Assembly: GCF_034653355.1 (NCBI RefSeq)
Contig: NZ_JAYEER010000004.1
Coordinates: 992,001-1,056,000, forward strand
From: Nitrospirillum sp034653355
Lineage (GTDB): Bacteria > Pseudomonadota > Alphaproteobacteria > Azospirillales > Azospirillaceae
Direction of reading: 5' to 3'
Length of the DNA: 64,000 nucleotides
Positions 51,252-58,687 of this stretch are shown here, one piece after another; within the stretch, counting starts at the first letter, position 1; each line of letters begins with the position of its first letter. The notes beneath the pieces were generated by a model. That model made no database searches, had not been told where the DNA came from, and saw only the letters and a list, made by a program, of their open reading frames with translations. Both the position numbers and the translations under genes were made by a program.

Positions 51252-51564
51252 CGTCGCGCCCTTCCAAAAACTTTAGTCCACACAGAATTGAAATTGCCCA
51301 TCGCCGTCAACCAGCAGCGTGACAAAAATATTTATCCACAGGTATGTCCGGCGTGGGGTGAAAAAATATCCTTTATAAACAAACAGATAATAGCCTCTCT
51401 CGGTGGAGTGGGCTGACTCAGCCTTACTTTATCCGTTGTTGGTTATGAGTGTAGGGGGGAGGGCACTTATGATGGGCGGGAATCGGTTGCAATGTGAGCC
51501 AGGAGGCTGAAATGCTATCCCTTCCGTCGAGATGCTCGTTTCAGGCCGAGGTGGACTTGCCCCC
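51252..51564. other. AT-rich intergenic region, no gene seen
   Basis: About 310 nt upstream of the methylase gene. It holds AT-rich segments around 51260-51400 that should contain the restriction-modification promoter, and a short palindrome GGCTGA-C-TCAGCC near 51410. No coding frame was supported. Confidence 0.55.
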
Positions 51565-51680
51565 TCACTCCCCCGCGCACTGAACCATGCTCGAATGCCG
51601 GTATGCGCTTGTCACCGATGACCACCACCATGTGGACCATGTCGGGGTGACGCTTGAGCCATAGGCCATCGTCCATGGCC
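51565..51680 (-). pseudogene. LysR gene fragment (remnant 1)
   Basis: On the minus strand this reads 'DMVHMVVVIGDKRIPAFEHG', clearly related to 'DMAHVVVIIGDRRTPAFEQW' of the intact LysR protein encoded at 54402-55304. The 3' edge carries the same final bases as the LysR gene (CCTCACTCCCCCGCGCACT, encoding the CAGE terminus), so the middle-to-end portion has been deleted. It lies immediately downstream of the last small paralogue. Confidence 0.75.
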
Positions 51681-51698
51681 TGGCGGATCGCATGGGCG

Positions 51699-52133
51699 CT
51701 ACTTGTTCCGCCCAAAGGGATGCCGTCCACAAACGCCGAAGTCGGTCTTGATCGTCTCCGGCTTGGGGGCGGTGGGGCCGGAGTAAAAGATCACCAACAG
51801 GGCTTCCTGGGTGACGGACGGATCCGGCGGCAGAGGTTCCATGATCAGGTAGGTCAGCCTCCCGGTGGGGCCGCAGCCATAGGGATCGGCTTTCTGGTTG
51901 AGGCCCTTGACCGCGTAGAGGGTGCCCGTGCCGAAGGCCCCGGCTGGTGTCACGTCGTAAGTGACTTTCCCCAGGGTGATCTTGTCCGTCGTCACCTCCA
52001 AGGCGCCGATTGGGGCGCGTTGCGGGGAATTGTCCATCCACTTGCCCAGAACCTGGCCGTCGGCGTAGGCCGAGTTCGCCCGCAGCAGGAGCAGGGCCGG
52101 CAAAAATAATGGCAAAAAAAGATGGCGGCACAT
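51699..52133 (-). CDS. Exported small protein, paralogue 1 of 4 (putative immunity)
   Basis: The product is 144 aa with a signal peptide cleaved near YADG. The mature part is one beta-rich domain: 'VLGKWMDNSP', 'LEVTTDKITLGKVTYDV', 'GTGTLYAVKGLNQKADPYGCG' and the end 'VCGRHPFG'. Two conserved Cys (in PYGCG and VCGRHPFG) could form a disulfide. The start at 52133 follows AAGGATCG. The first two thirds are nearly identical to paralogue 3 at DNA level. No database family is recognised. Its place downstream of a GH24 lysozyme suggests a periplasmic lysozyme inhibitor. Confidence 0.7.
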   Translation of the reverse strand: MCRHLFLPLFLPALLLLRANSAYADGQVLGKWMDNSPQRAPIGALEVTTDKITLGKVTYDVTPAGAFGTGTLYAVKGLNQKADPYGCGPTGRLTYLIMEPLPPDPSVTQEALLVIFYSGPTAPKPETIKTDFGVCGRHPFGRNK

Positions 52134-52139
52134 CGATCC

Positions 52140-52571
52140 TTATTCCTTCCGGCCGAAGGGATGTTCGCCGCAAACCGCCCTCTCATTGAGGGTGTCCGGC
52201 TTGGGCGCTTCCGGTGCCGCATAGAAGGTCAGCACGATGGCGCTGTAGGTGGCGTTGGAGATGGTGGGCTTGGGCCTCACGATGATGTGGCTGAGCGTCT
52301 TGGTGGGGCCGCAGCCGTTGGGATCGGTTTTCCGGTTCAGGCCGTTGACCGCGTACAGGACGCCGTCGCCAAAGGGCCCGGCCTGCGTCACCTCATAGAT
52401 GACCCTCCCCACGGTGATCTTGTCGCGGGTGATGTCAAGCGGGCCCATCGGATCGTTCTTGGGCGCGGAATCGGTCCACCTCCCCAGGAAGCGATCATCG
52501 GCCCACGCCGGTGCCATGCCCATCAGAAGCAGGGGCAACGACATCAGCGCCGTTGAGACGCCGCGCGTCAT
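52140..52571 (-). CDS. Exported small protein, paralogue 2 of 4 (putative immunity)
   Basis: The product is 143 aa with a signal peptide (to about WADD) and the same domain as its neighbours: 'RFLGRWTDSAP', 'LDITRDKITVGRVIYEV', 'GVLYAVNGLNRKTDPNGCG', 'AVCGEHPFG'. It is the most diverged of the set with paralogue 4. The ATG at 52571 directly follows the stop of paralogue 3 (CAGGAAATAGATG), so translation is probably coupled. Confidence 0.7.
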   Translation of the reverse strand: MTRGVSTALMSLPLLLMGMAPAWADDRFLGRWTDSAPKNDPMGPLDITRDKITVGRVIYEVTQAGPFGDGVLYAVNGLNRKTDPNGCGPTKTLSHIIVRPKPTISNATYSAIVLTFYAAPEAPKPDTLNERAVCGEHPFGRKE

Positions 52572-53009
52572 CTATTTCCTGTCCCGGGCGAATGGATGCG
52601 CACCACAGACCCACATGTCATCGCCCAGCGTTTCGGGTTTCGGCGCCTCGGGGCCCGAATAAAAGGTGACCCGAAGATACGTTGAAAGGGAACTGGTGTC
52701 CGGCGTGTTGGGCTGCAGGATCAGATAGGTCAACTTGTGGGACAGACCGCAGCCATAGGGGTCGGCTTTCTGGTTGAGACCCTTGACCGCGTAGAGGGTG
52801 CCGGTGCCGAAGGCACCGGCTGGCGTCACGTCGTAGGTGACTTTCCCCAGGGTGATCTTGTCCGTCGTCACCTCCAAGGCGCCGATTGGGGCGTGTTGGG
52901 GGGAATTGTCCGTCCACTTGCCCAGAACCTGGCCGTCGGCGCAGGCGGCGTTCGCCTCAAGTATGAGCAGGGTCACGATGGGCAAGGTGCGGGAAATGCC
53001 GAGGTCCAA
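52572..53009 (-). CDS. Exported small protein, paralogue 3 of 4 (putative immunity)
   Basis: The product is 145 aa with a TTG start at 53009 preceded by an ideal AGGAGG five bases away. A signal peptide runs to about CADG. The mature domain matches paralogue 1 almost residue for residue through 'NQKADPYGCG', then diverges, ending 'VCGAHPF'. The long identical block (about 52770-52946 versus 51890-52068) points to recent duplication or gene conversion. Confidence 0.7.
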   Translation of the reverse strand: MDLGISRTLPIVTLLILEANAACADGQVLGKWTDNSPQHAPIGALEVTTDKITLGKVTYDVTPAGAFGTGTLYAVKGLNQKADPYGCGLSHKLTYLILQPNTPDTSSLSTYLRVTFYSGPEAPKPETLGDDMWVCGAHPFARDRK

Positions 53010-53041
53010 GCGGGCCTCCTGTCAACGCGGCTCTGGAACTG

Positions 53042-53097
53042 TGAACCATTGCCCGAACGCCGGGGTGTGCTTGCCGCCCATGATCACCACCACGTGC
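53042..53097 (-). pseudogene. LysR gene fragment (remnant 2)
   Basis: About 55 nt align with 54670-54725 of the intact LysR gene and with 51582-51640 of remnant 1, sharing GAACCATTG at one end and ATGATCACCACCACGTG at the other. It encodes the 'HVVVI.G...TPAF.QW' segment. Like remnant 1 it sits between small-paralogue genes, directly downstream of paralogue 4. Confidence 0.7.
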
Positions 53098-53118
53098 CAT
53101 CTCCCGATCGCGCAGGCG

Positions 53119-53550
53119 CTACTTGCTCCGCCCAAAGGGATGCTGACCGCAGACGCCAACATCACTGTCGAGTGTTTCCGGCTTGGGCGCGTTGGCGCCG
53201 GAATAGAAGATCACCAGAATGGTGGCCTGGGGGACGATGGGATCCGGGGGGAGGGGCTTGATGATGAAGTAGGTGGCCGGATCGCTCGCGCCGCAAGGGC
53301 GGGGATCGGGTTTCGGCGTAAGGTCCTTCACCGCATAAAGGATGCCATTGCCAAAAGATCCCTTGGGCACGACGTCGTAGGTGACTTTCCCCAACTTGAT
53401 CTTGTCGGTGGTGATCTCAAGGGTCCCCATTGGCCGGCGCTGGGGGGAGTTGTCATGCCATTTCCCAAGGAATGGGTCATCGGCCAGCGCGGCCATCGGC
53501 CCGGCCGCCGTCAACAGGGCGACGATGGGTAACACGAAACCGAGCCTCAA
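53119..53550 (-). CDS. Exported small protein, paralogue 4 of 4 (putative immunity)
   Basis: The product is 143 aa from a TTG start at 53550 with GGGGAGGAG upstream; this start gives a signal peptide (RLGFVLPIVALLTAAG..., to about LADD) and the same length as its paralogues. The TTG overlaps the lysozyme TGA as TTGA, so this gene is translationally coupled to the lysozyme. The domain shows 'FLGKWHDNSP', 'LEITTDKIKLGKVTYDV', 'LYAVKDLTPKPDPRPCG' and 'VCGQHPFG'. The coupling makes it the best candidate for cognate immunity. Confidence 0.75.
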   Translation of the reverse strand: MRLGFVLPIVALLTAAGPMAALADDPFLGKWHDNSPQRRPMGTLEITTDKIKLGKVTYDVVPKGSFGNGILYAVKDLTPKPDPRPCGASDPATYFIIKPLPPDPIVPQATILVIFYSGANAPKPETLDSDVGVCGQHPFGRSK

Positions 53551-54203
53551 ATGCTCCTCCCCTTTTGGGCCAAGGCACACCGCTCGAACAAGGCCGCTGT
53601 GACCTGATTGCGCTCGGCTTGGATGCCGTGACGAAAGCAGCACTTTGCCGCTTTGGCCCAGTCGCCGCTATTGATCGCATGGTTCATGGTTGAATAGGCC
53701 ATCAGTCCGGCGGCCCGGTGATGGCGGGTTTTGCTGCGCCCGGCGCCCAAATTGTAGACCATGTCGAACAACGCGAGCTTCGCATCGTCCGGAAAGTCAT
53801 CGAACTTGGGATAGATCAGTTTCAGATGGAGATGATCCGAATCCAAGTGAGCATCCAAAAGGGTGTTGGCGGTTGCCTGGGTGATCCGTAGATCGCTCTC
53901 ATAATGCGCCGCCGTGTGTTTTTTGTGGGGCGTGGCGGACTTCTGCTGCTGGTGTCCAAGGAACAAGGCGCGCCAAGCGGCTTCGACCTCAAGTTTGCTA
54001 GCCGGCTGGTTGTTGCCCTTATGAAGAAAAGGAAGTGCGCTGGCGCTTTCCGCCGTCGCCAACAAGGTGCCACAGCCTACCGTCACCAAGCCCTCACTAT
54101 CCAAATACATCCAAAGTACCTGATCTTCCCATCTGAGAAGCAGGGTTCTGATGTTCTCTCGCAAGGCTGGGAGGAGCATGGTCGGTGCTCTGGACGTTTT
54201 CAT
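53547..54203 (-). CDS. GH24 (T4-type) lysozyme, putative effector
   Basis: The product is about 218 aa. 'LLLRWEDQVLWMYLDSEGLV' followed by TVGCG reproduces the T4 lysozyme active site: Glu, Asp nine residues later and Thr six after that, exactly the T4 spacing of E11-D20-T26. Later 'ALFDMVYNLGAG' and 'NSGDWAKAAKCCFRHG' match the C-lobe of the family. No signal peptide or membrane segment is seen, and no holin, spanin or other phage gene is nearby, so a contact-dependent effector is more likely than a phage lysin. The start is uncertain: ATG 54203 is used, GTG 54248 is possible. It is coupled to paralogue 4. Confidence 0.8.
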   Translation of the reverse strand: MKTSRAPTMLLPALRENIRTLLLRWEDQVLWMYLDSEGLVTVGCGTLLATAESASALPFLHKGNNQPASKLEVEAAWRALFLGHQQQKSATPHKKHTAAHYESDLRITQATANTLLDAHLDSDHLHLKLIYPKFDDFPDDAKLALFDMVYNLGAGRSKTRHHRAAGLMAYSTMNHAINSGDWAKAAKCCFRHGIQAERNQVTAALFERCALAQKGRSI

Positions 54204-54401
54204 TAAAGACTGGTGCGAGGGCGCTTGCTGGCGATGCCTTGCCCCCACGTCAGGGAAATGAAAAGTGGGCCCGCGGTTTCAAGCCCTGCCTGAATGGTAG
54301 AGCGTCGTTCCCCTTTTCCTCCCACAAAAGGGCTCATCCCGGCGCGCGTCGGCCGCGCGGTTGAAAACGCCGCCGCCAGTTCTAGCGGCGCTCCTCCGCC
54401 C

Positions 54402-55304
54402 TCACTCCCCCGCGCACTCCTTCAAATACCCCCGCAGCCAGATCAGCCCCGGGTCGCGGTCGAACTGGTAGTGCCACTGCATCATCTCGGTCAGCAGGGG
54501 GAACTCGATGGGGGCGGGGAGGACGCGCAGGGGCAGGTGCTGGGCGTAGAGGCGGGCAAGCCTGGTGTGCATGGTGCTGATCATGTCGGTCTCCACCACG
54601 ATGGAGGCGACGGAGGAGAAGTCGGGGACCACGGCGCCGACCTTGCGGGCGTAGCCGTAGCGGTCCAGGAACCATTGCTCGAAGGCCGGCGTGCGCCTGT
54701 CGCCGATGATCACCACCACGTGGGCCATGTCCAGGTACTGCTCGAACGTCAGGCTGTCGCCCACGGCCCCGTTGTCGCGCCAGACGACGCAGCTGTGCGT
54801 CTCCTCGAACAGGACCTCCTTGGGCTGGTCGCTGGCCAGGTAGGCCTCGGGCGAGATCACCAGGTCCACGTCGCCGCGGTTCAGGCGGTCGTGGATGCCG
54901 TCGGCCACGGCGCTGATCTCCAGCCGCAACCCCGGCGCCTCGCGCCGCAGGCGGCGGATGGCGCGGGCCAGCACCACCTCGGTGACATAGTCGGACGCCC
55001 CCACGCGGAACACGCGCTGGGCCGTGGCGGGGTCGAAGGTGGGGCGCGCCTCGATGGTGGTCTGCACCCGGATCAGGATGTCGCGCACCGGCTCCACCAA
55101 GGCCAGCGCCAGGGGCGTGGGCACCATGGCGCGGCCCACCATCACCATGATTTCGTCATCGAAATAATCGCGCAGGCGGGCCAGCGCCCCGCTCATGGCC
55201 GATTGGCTGAGGTGCAGGCGGTGGGCGGCGCGCGAAACGTTGCGCTCCTCCAGCAGCACGTCCAGGGCCACCAGCAGGTTCAGGTCGAAACGGCGGAAGC
55301 GCAT
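54402..55304 (-). CDS. LysR family regulator (NodD-like)
   Basis: The product is 300 aa with an N-terminal winged helix ('RFDLNLLVALDVLLEERNVSRAA', 'LHLSQSAMSGALARLRDYF') and a periplasmic-binding-protein-like sensor domain. The helix and early sensor regions resemble NodD/NahR-type LysR proteins that sense aromatic compounds. It diverges from an FAD monooxygenase gene with a palindromic operator between, the standard LysR arrangement. Two truncated copies of its 3' half lie among the small paralogues downstream. Confidence 0.93.
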   Translation of the reverse strand: MRFRRFDLNLLVALDVLLEERNVSRAAHRLHLSQSAMSGALARLRDYFDDEIMVMVGRAMVPTPLALALVEPVRDILIRVQTTIEARPTFDPATAQRVFRVGASDYVTEVVLARAIRRLRREAPGLRLEISAVADGIHDRLNRGDVDLVISPEAYLASDQPKEVLFEETHSCVVWRDNGAVGDSLTFEQYLDMAHVVVIIGDRRTPAFEQWFLDRYGYARKVGAVVPDFSSVASIVVETDMISTMHTRLARLYAQHLPLRVLPAPIEFPLLTEMMQWHYQFDRDPGLIWLRGYLKECAGE

Positions 55305-55346
55305 GGGCGCCCATCCTCCCTATTTTATTGTTCGAGGCGATACCTC

Positions 55347-55364
55347 GTCGTACTTTGGTACGAC
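55347..55364. promoter_or_regulatory. LysR-type operator palindrome
   Basis: GTCGTAC-TTTG-GTACGAC is a perfect inverted repeat in the 233-nt divergent region between the lysR gene and the FAD monooxygenase gene. Size and position fit a LysR recognition site. Confidence 0.7.
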
Positions 55365-55537
55365 AAAACCGATAGATGGGCCAGCCTTTCGGCGGGTGCA
55401 AGGACCGGCCGGCGGCGATGTCAGATATCGCCGGCGCCGATGGACCCGCATCGGAAAATACGCCTCAACCGATGGCCGCGCCCGCCGTACCGTGGCCGCC
55501 ATAACAAACGTCCTAACAAATCGAACGGGAGGATGGG

Positions 55538-56677
55538 ATGGTGGAGCGTGTGCGCCGGGTGCTGATCGTGGGCGGCGGCATCGGCGGCCTGTCGCTGGCC
55601 TCGGCCCTGTGCGACCGGGGCCTGGACGTGGACCTGGTGGAACTGCAGAAGGAATGGACGGTCTACGGCGTCGGCATCATCCAGCAATGTAACGTCGTGC
55701 GCGCCATGGCGGACCTGGGCTTGGTCGACCGCTACCTGGACGCCGGCTTCCCGTTCGAGGCCGTGGGCATGTATGCCCCCGACGGCCGCCTGCTGGCCAA
55801 GATACCGGGCCAGCGCCTGGCGGGGCCGCAATACCCCGCCAACCTGGGCATCAGCCGCCTGGCCCTGCACAAGGTGCTGAGTTCCGCCGTCGTCGAGAAG
55901 GGCGCTGCCGTCCGCCTGGGCACGACGGTGGAGCGGCTGGACCAGGACGACGTCGGCGTGGACGTGACCTTCAGCGACGGCGCCACCGGCCGCTATGACG
56001 TGGTGGTGGGGGCGGACGGGCTCTATTCCAAGGTGCGCGGCCTGCTGTTCGGGCCAGGGGAGGGTGGGAAGTACCGGCCGCGCTTCACCGGCCAGTCGGT
56101 CTGGCGCCACAACTTCCCGAGGCCGGCGGAGATCGACCACCTGGCGGCCTACACCGGGCCGGACGGCAACGCCGGCCTCTGCCCCCTGGCCGCCGACCTG
56201 ATGTATCTGTTCGTGACGTCGGAGGAGCCGGGCAACCCCCGCATGCCGGCCGACCAATTGCACACCCTGATGCGCGACCGGATGAAGGGCTTCGGCGGCC
56301 TGATCGGGTCTTTGCGCGACCAGATCACCGACCCCGCCCAGGTGGTCTACAAGCCCATGGAGGTGCTGATGATGCCGGCCCCCTGGTACCGGGGCCGGGT
56401 GGTCCTGCTGGGCGACGCCGTGCACGCCACCACGCCGCACCTGGGGCAGGGCGCCGGCATGGCCATCGAGGACGCCGTGGTGCTGGCCGAACTGCTGCCC
56501 CAGGACGCGCCGCTGGCGGACCTGCTGGCCCGCTACATGGAGCGGCGGTATGAGCGCTGCCGCTTCATCGTCGACAGCTCCATCATGGTGGGGGAATGGG
56601 AGATGGCGCGCCGCCACGACGTGGATCGCATCGGCCTGGTGAAGAAGATGCTGGAGGTGACGGCTCAGCCGGTGTGA
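55538..56677 (+). CDS. FAD-dependent aromatic monooxygenase
   Basis: The product is 379 aa with the class A flavoprotein monooxygenase motifs: GxGxxG in 'LIVGGGIGGLSLASAL', the DG motif in 'VVGADGLYSKVR', and the GD motif in 'VVLLGDAVHATTPHLGQGA'. Enzymes of this type hydroxylate aromatic or related substrates using NAD(P)H and O2. The divergent NodD/NahR-like LysR gene supports an aromatic inducer-substrate. The start at 55538 follows CGGGAGGATGGG. Confidence 0.92.
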   Translation: MVERVRRVLIVGGGIGGLSLASALCDRGLDVDLVELQKEWTVYGVGIIQQCNVVRAMADLGLVDRYLDAGFPFEAVGMYAPDGRLLAKIPGQRLAGPQYPANLGISRLALHKVLSSAVVEKGAAVRLGTTVERLDQDDVGVDVTFSDGATGRYDVVVGADGLYSKVRGLLFGPGEGGKYRPRFTGQSVWRHNFPRPAEIDHLAAYTGPDGNAGLCPLAADLMYLFVTSEEPGNPRMPADQLHTLMRDRMKGFGGLIGSLRDQITDPAQVVYKPMEVLMMPAPWYRGRVVLLGDAVHATTPHLGQGAGMAIEDAVVLAELLPQDAPLADLLARYMERRYERCRFIVDSSIMVGEWEMARRHDVDRIGLVKKMLEVTAQPV

Positions 56678-56690
56678 AGGGGGGCGTCAC

Positions 56691-57290
56691 TCATCCCAGC
56701 GCGATGGCGGAGCCGGTGAAGGGCAGGGCCAGGGTGTAGCCGGCCGGGGGCGGCGTCACCGGCGTGGCGGCGGCGGTGCCGAACTGGGTGACGCCGGCGC
56801 CGATGTAGTTGGCAAGGTCATGGCGGGCGCCGCTGAAGTCGAAGGGTGTGCTGGCGACCAGGCGGGCGGAGAAGACGTTGGTGCCCACCACGGGGGCCGG
56901 CGCGCCGTTGACCGACACGGTGACCGTGGTGCCCACCACCAGGCTGACGCGGCGGAAGGTGGCGATGCACTCCCCCGTCGCGAAGGTGGCCGGGTCGTCG
57001 AAGGTGGCGGCCGGCTGGCGCTGCAAGTACAGCGAGAAGGCGCCCACCGGGTCCAGGCCCAGCGCCAGGGCACCGTTGCTGGCGCCACCGGCCGTGAAGG
57101 GCTGGGCGGCGAAGGTGAAATGGGCCGCCGTCTCGCTGGGCGTGGCGTCCGGCGGCCCCGCGAACAGGGGGACCCCGGGGAAGGGCAGGTGCAGGAAATA
57201 GCCGTAGTCGGCCAGCGTGCCGTCGGCGGCCTTGTAGAAGCGGCCGGTGGCGTACCAGGCCAGTTCTCCGGTGAGCAGGGGCGCGGTCAT
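56691..57290 (-). CDS. Conserved-looking hypothetical protein, beta-rich
   Basis: The product is 199 aa with no signal peptide. It is rich in Ala, Thr, Pro, Phe and Gly and predicted mostly beta, with segments such as 'GRFYKAADGTLADYGYFLHL', 'ATFRRVSLVVGTTVTVSVNG' and 'FGTAAATPVTPPPAGYTL'. Codon use matches neighbouring genes, which supports a real gene. I do not recognise a family; a structural or appendage-like role is possible but unsupported. It is convergent with the FAD monooxygenase, 13 nt apart. Confidence 0.6.
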   Translation of the reverse strand: MTAPLLTGELAWYATGRFYKAADGTLADYGYFLHLPFPGVPLFAGPPDATPSETAAHFTFAAQPFTAGGASNGALALGLDPVGAFSLYLQRQPAATFDDPATFATGECIATFRRVSLVVGTTVTVSVNGAPAPVVGTNVFSARLVASTPFDFSGARHDLANYIGAGVTQFGTAAATPVTPPPAGYTLALPFTGSAIALG

Positions 57291-57375
57291 GGCGGGGCGA
57301 TCCTCCGATAGGGCATACCCGTATACCGTGTGCCGGCCGCCGCCGCAGCCCCGGCGCAGGGCGTATCGCTTTGGC

Positions 57376-58575
57376 TCAGGCGCCCGGGCGCGGCCCGGTG
57401 TAGAGCGCGCGCGGGCGGATGAGGTGGGCGTCGGCGCGCTGCTCCAGCGCGTGGGCGATCCAGCCCAGGGAGCGGCCCAGGGCGAACAGGCCGAAGGCGG
57501 CGCCCATGGGCAGGCCCAGATGGCGGCGCAGCGCCACCAGGGCGGTGTCGATCACCGGCGGCTGGCCCACCAGGCGCTGGGTCTGCGCCTGCACCACGGC
57601 CCAGGTGGGGCGCTGGGGCAGGATGCGGGCCAGCAGCGCCGTGGCGCGCGGGTCGCCGGCGGGGTACAGCGGGTGGCCGTGGCCCGGGATGTCCTCCCCC
57701 CGCGCCAGGCGCTGGCGCAGGCGGGCGGCGGTCTCGCCATCCGCGCCCACCTCGTCCCACAGGGCCTCCACCCGCGCGGTCAGGCCGCCGTGGCGCGGGC
57801 CGCCCAGGGCCGCCAGCCCGCCGATGACCGCCGCCCGCAGGCTGGCATCGGTGGAGGCGACGCAGCGGGCGGTGAAGCTGGAGGCGTTCAACTCATGGTC
57901 GGCGCACAGCACCAGGGCCATGCGCACCAGGTCGGCGCCGTCCTTGTCCAGCTTCCACGCCTTGGCGCACTGCGTGTGCAGGGGGGCGGCGCTGGGGGCC
58001 GTGCCCAGCAGGCAGGCCGTCAGCAGCCGCACCAGCGCCCCCGCCCCCTGCGCCAGGCGGCCGGGCGCCCGCTGCCAGGCGGCGGTGTCGGCGTCCTCGC
58101 TGGCCAGCGCCAGCAGGGGCAGCAGCGCCTCCTCCGCCCGGCGGCCGTGGAAGGCGGCCTGGGCCACGGCGAAGGCCTGCGCGGGCTGGGGCAGGGGGCC
58201 GCTGAACGCTTCCTCCGGCGCCACCCGCCACAGCAGGCCCGCCACCTCCTCCACGCTGGCGCGGGCGGCGAGGTCCACCGCGTCCCGGCCCCGGTAATAG
58301 AGGTGGCCGTCCTGGATCAGGGTGATGGCCGACTCCAGCACAGGCAGGCCCCAGTCCAGCGTGGCCTTGGCGATCTCCTTGGGTCGGCGGCCCCGGATGC
58401 GGGTCAGGGCCAGGCGGTCGACCTCCGCCGCCAGGTAGCGGCTCTCCCGGGGGCCGGTGCCCGTGGCGGTGTCCGGCTGGGCGCGCAGCAGCCCCCGGCT
58501 GACATAGGCGTACAGCGTCTGGCGGGAGACGCCCAACCGCGTGGCGGCCTGGGCGGCGGTCAGCAAGTCGGCCAT
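57376..58575 (-). CDS. Citrate synthase-like protein with N-terminal HTH
   Basis: The product is 399 aa. Residues ~1-60 form a MerR/excisionase-like helix-turn-helix ('LLTAAQAATRLGVSRQTLYAY'). The rest is a citrate synthase fold retaining the catalytic set: His in 'ADHELNASSFTAR', the 'GGPRHGGL' loop, His in 'GHGHPLYPAGD', and Asp in 'PPVIDTALV'. It may both condense an acyl-CoA with an oxo-acid and bind DNA. The start at 58575 follows GGAAGCCCCC; an ATG at 58605 overlaps the operator palindrome. It diverges from a CoA-transferase gene. Confidence 0.88.
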   Translation of the reverse strand: MADLLTAAQAATRLGVSRQTLYAYVSRGLLRAQPDTATGTGPRESRYLAAEVDRLALTRIRGRRPKEIAKATLDWGLPVLESAITLIQDGHLYYRGRDAVDLAARASVEEVAGLLWRVAPEEAFSGPLPQPAQAFAVAQAAFHGRRAEEALLPLLALASEDADTAAWQRAPGRLAQGAGALVRLLTACLLGTAPSAAPLHTQCAKAWKLDKDGADLVRMALVLCADHELNASSFTARCVASTDASLRAAVIGGLAALGGPRHGGLTARVEALWDEVGADGETAARLRQRLARGEDIPGHGHPLYPAGDPRATALLARILPQRPTWAVVQAQTQRLVGQPPVIDTALVALRRHLGLPMGAAFGLFALGRSLGWIAHALEQRADAHLIRPRALYTGPRPGA

Positions 58576-58601
58576 GGGGGCTTCCGGGTTGATTACTTTC
58601 A

Positions 58602-58630
58602 TCAATGTTGATTCAGTTAATCAACATTGA
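58602..58630. promoter_or_regulatory. 29-bp palindromic operator between citrate synthase-like and CoA-transferase genes
   Basis: TCAATGTTGATT-CAGTT-AATCAACATTGA is a perfect inverted repeat with 12-bp arms, and a related half site TTGAT occurs again at 58589-58593. It lies in the 112-nt divergent region and is a natural binding site for the HTH of the citrate synthase-like protein. Confidence 0.8.
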
Positions 58631-58687
58631 CGATTAATGTCACCGGTTCATCGTCGGGCTGTCCCTGAAGCCTGAGGAGGCCCGACC

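Noticed and set aside
53547..54203. Prophage endolysin
   Set aside because: The lysozyme has no holin, spanin, integrase or structural phage gene near it, and it is coupled to secreted paralogues, which fits an effector-immunity cassette better.
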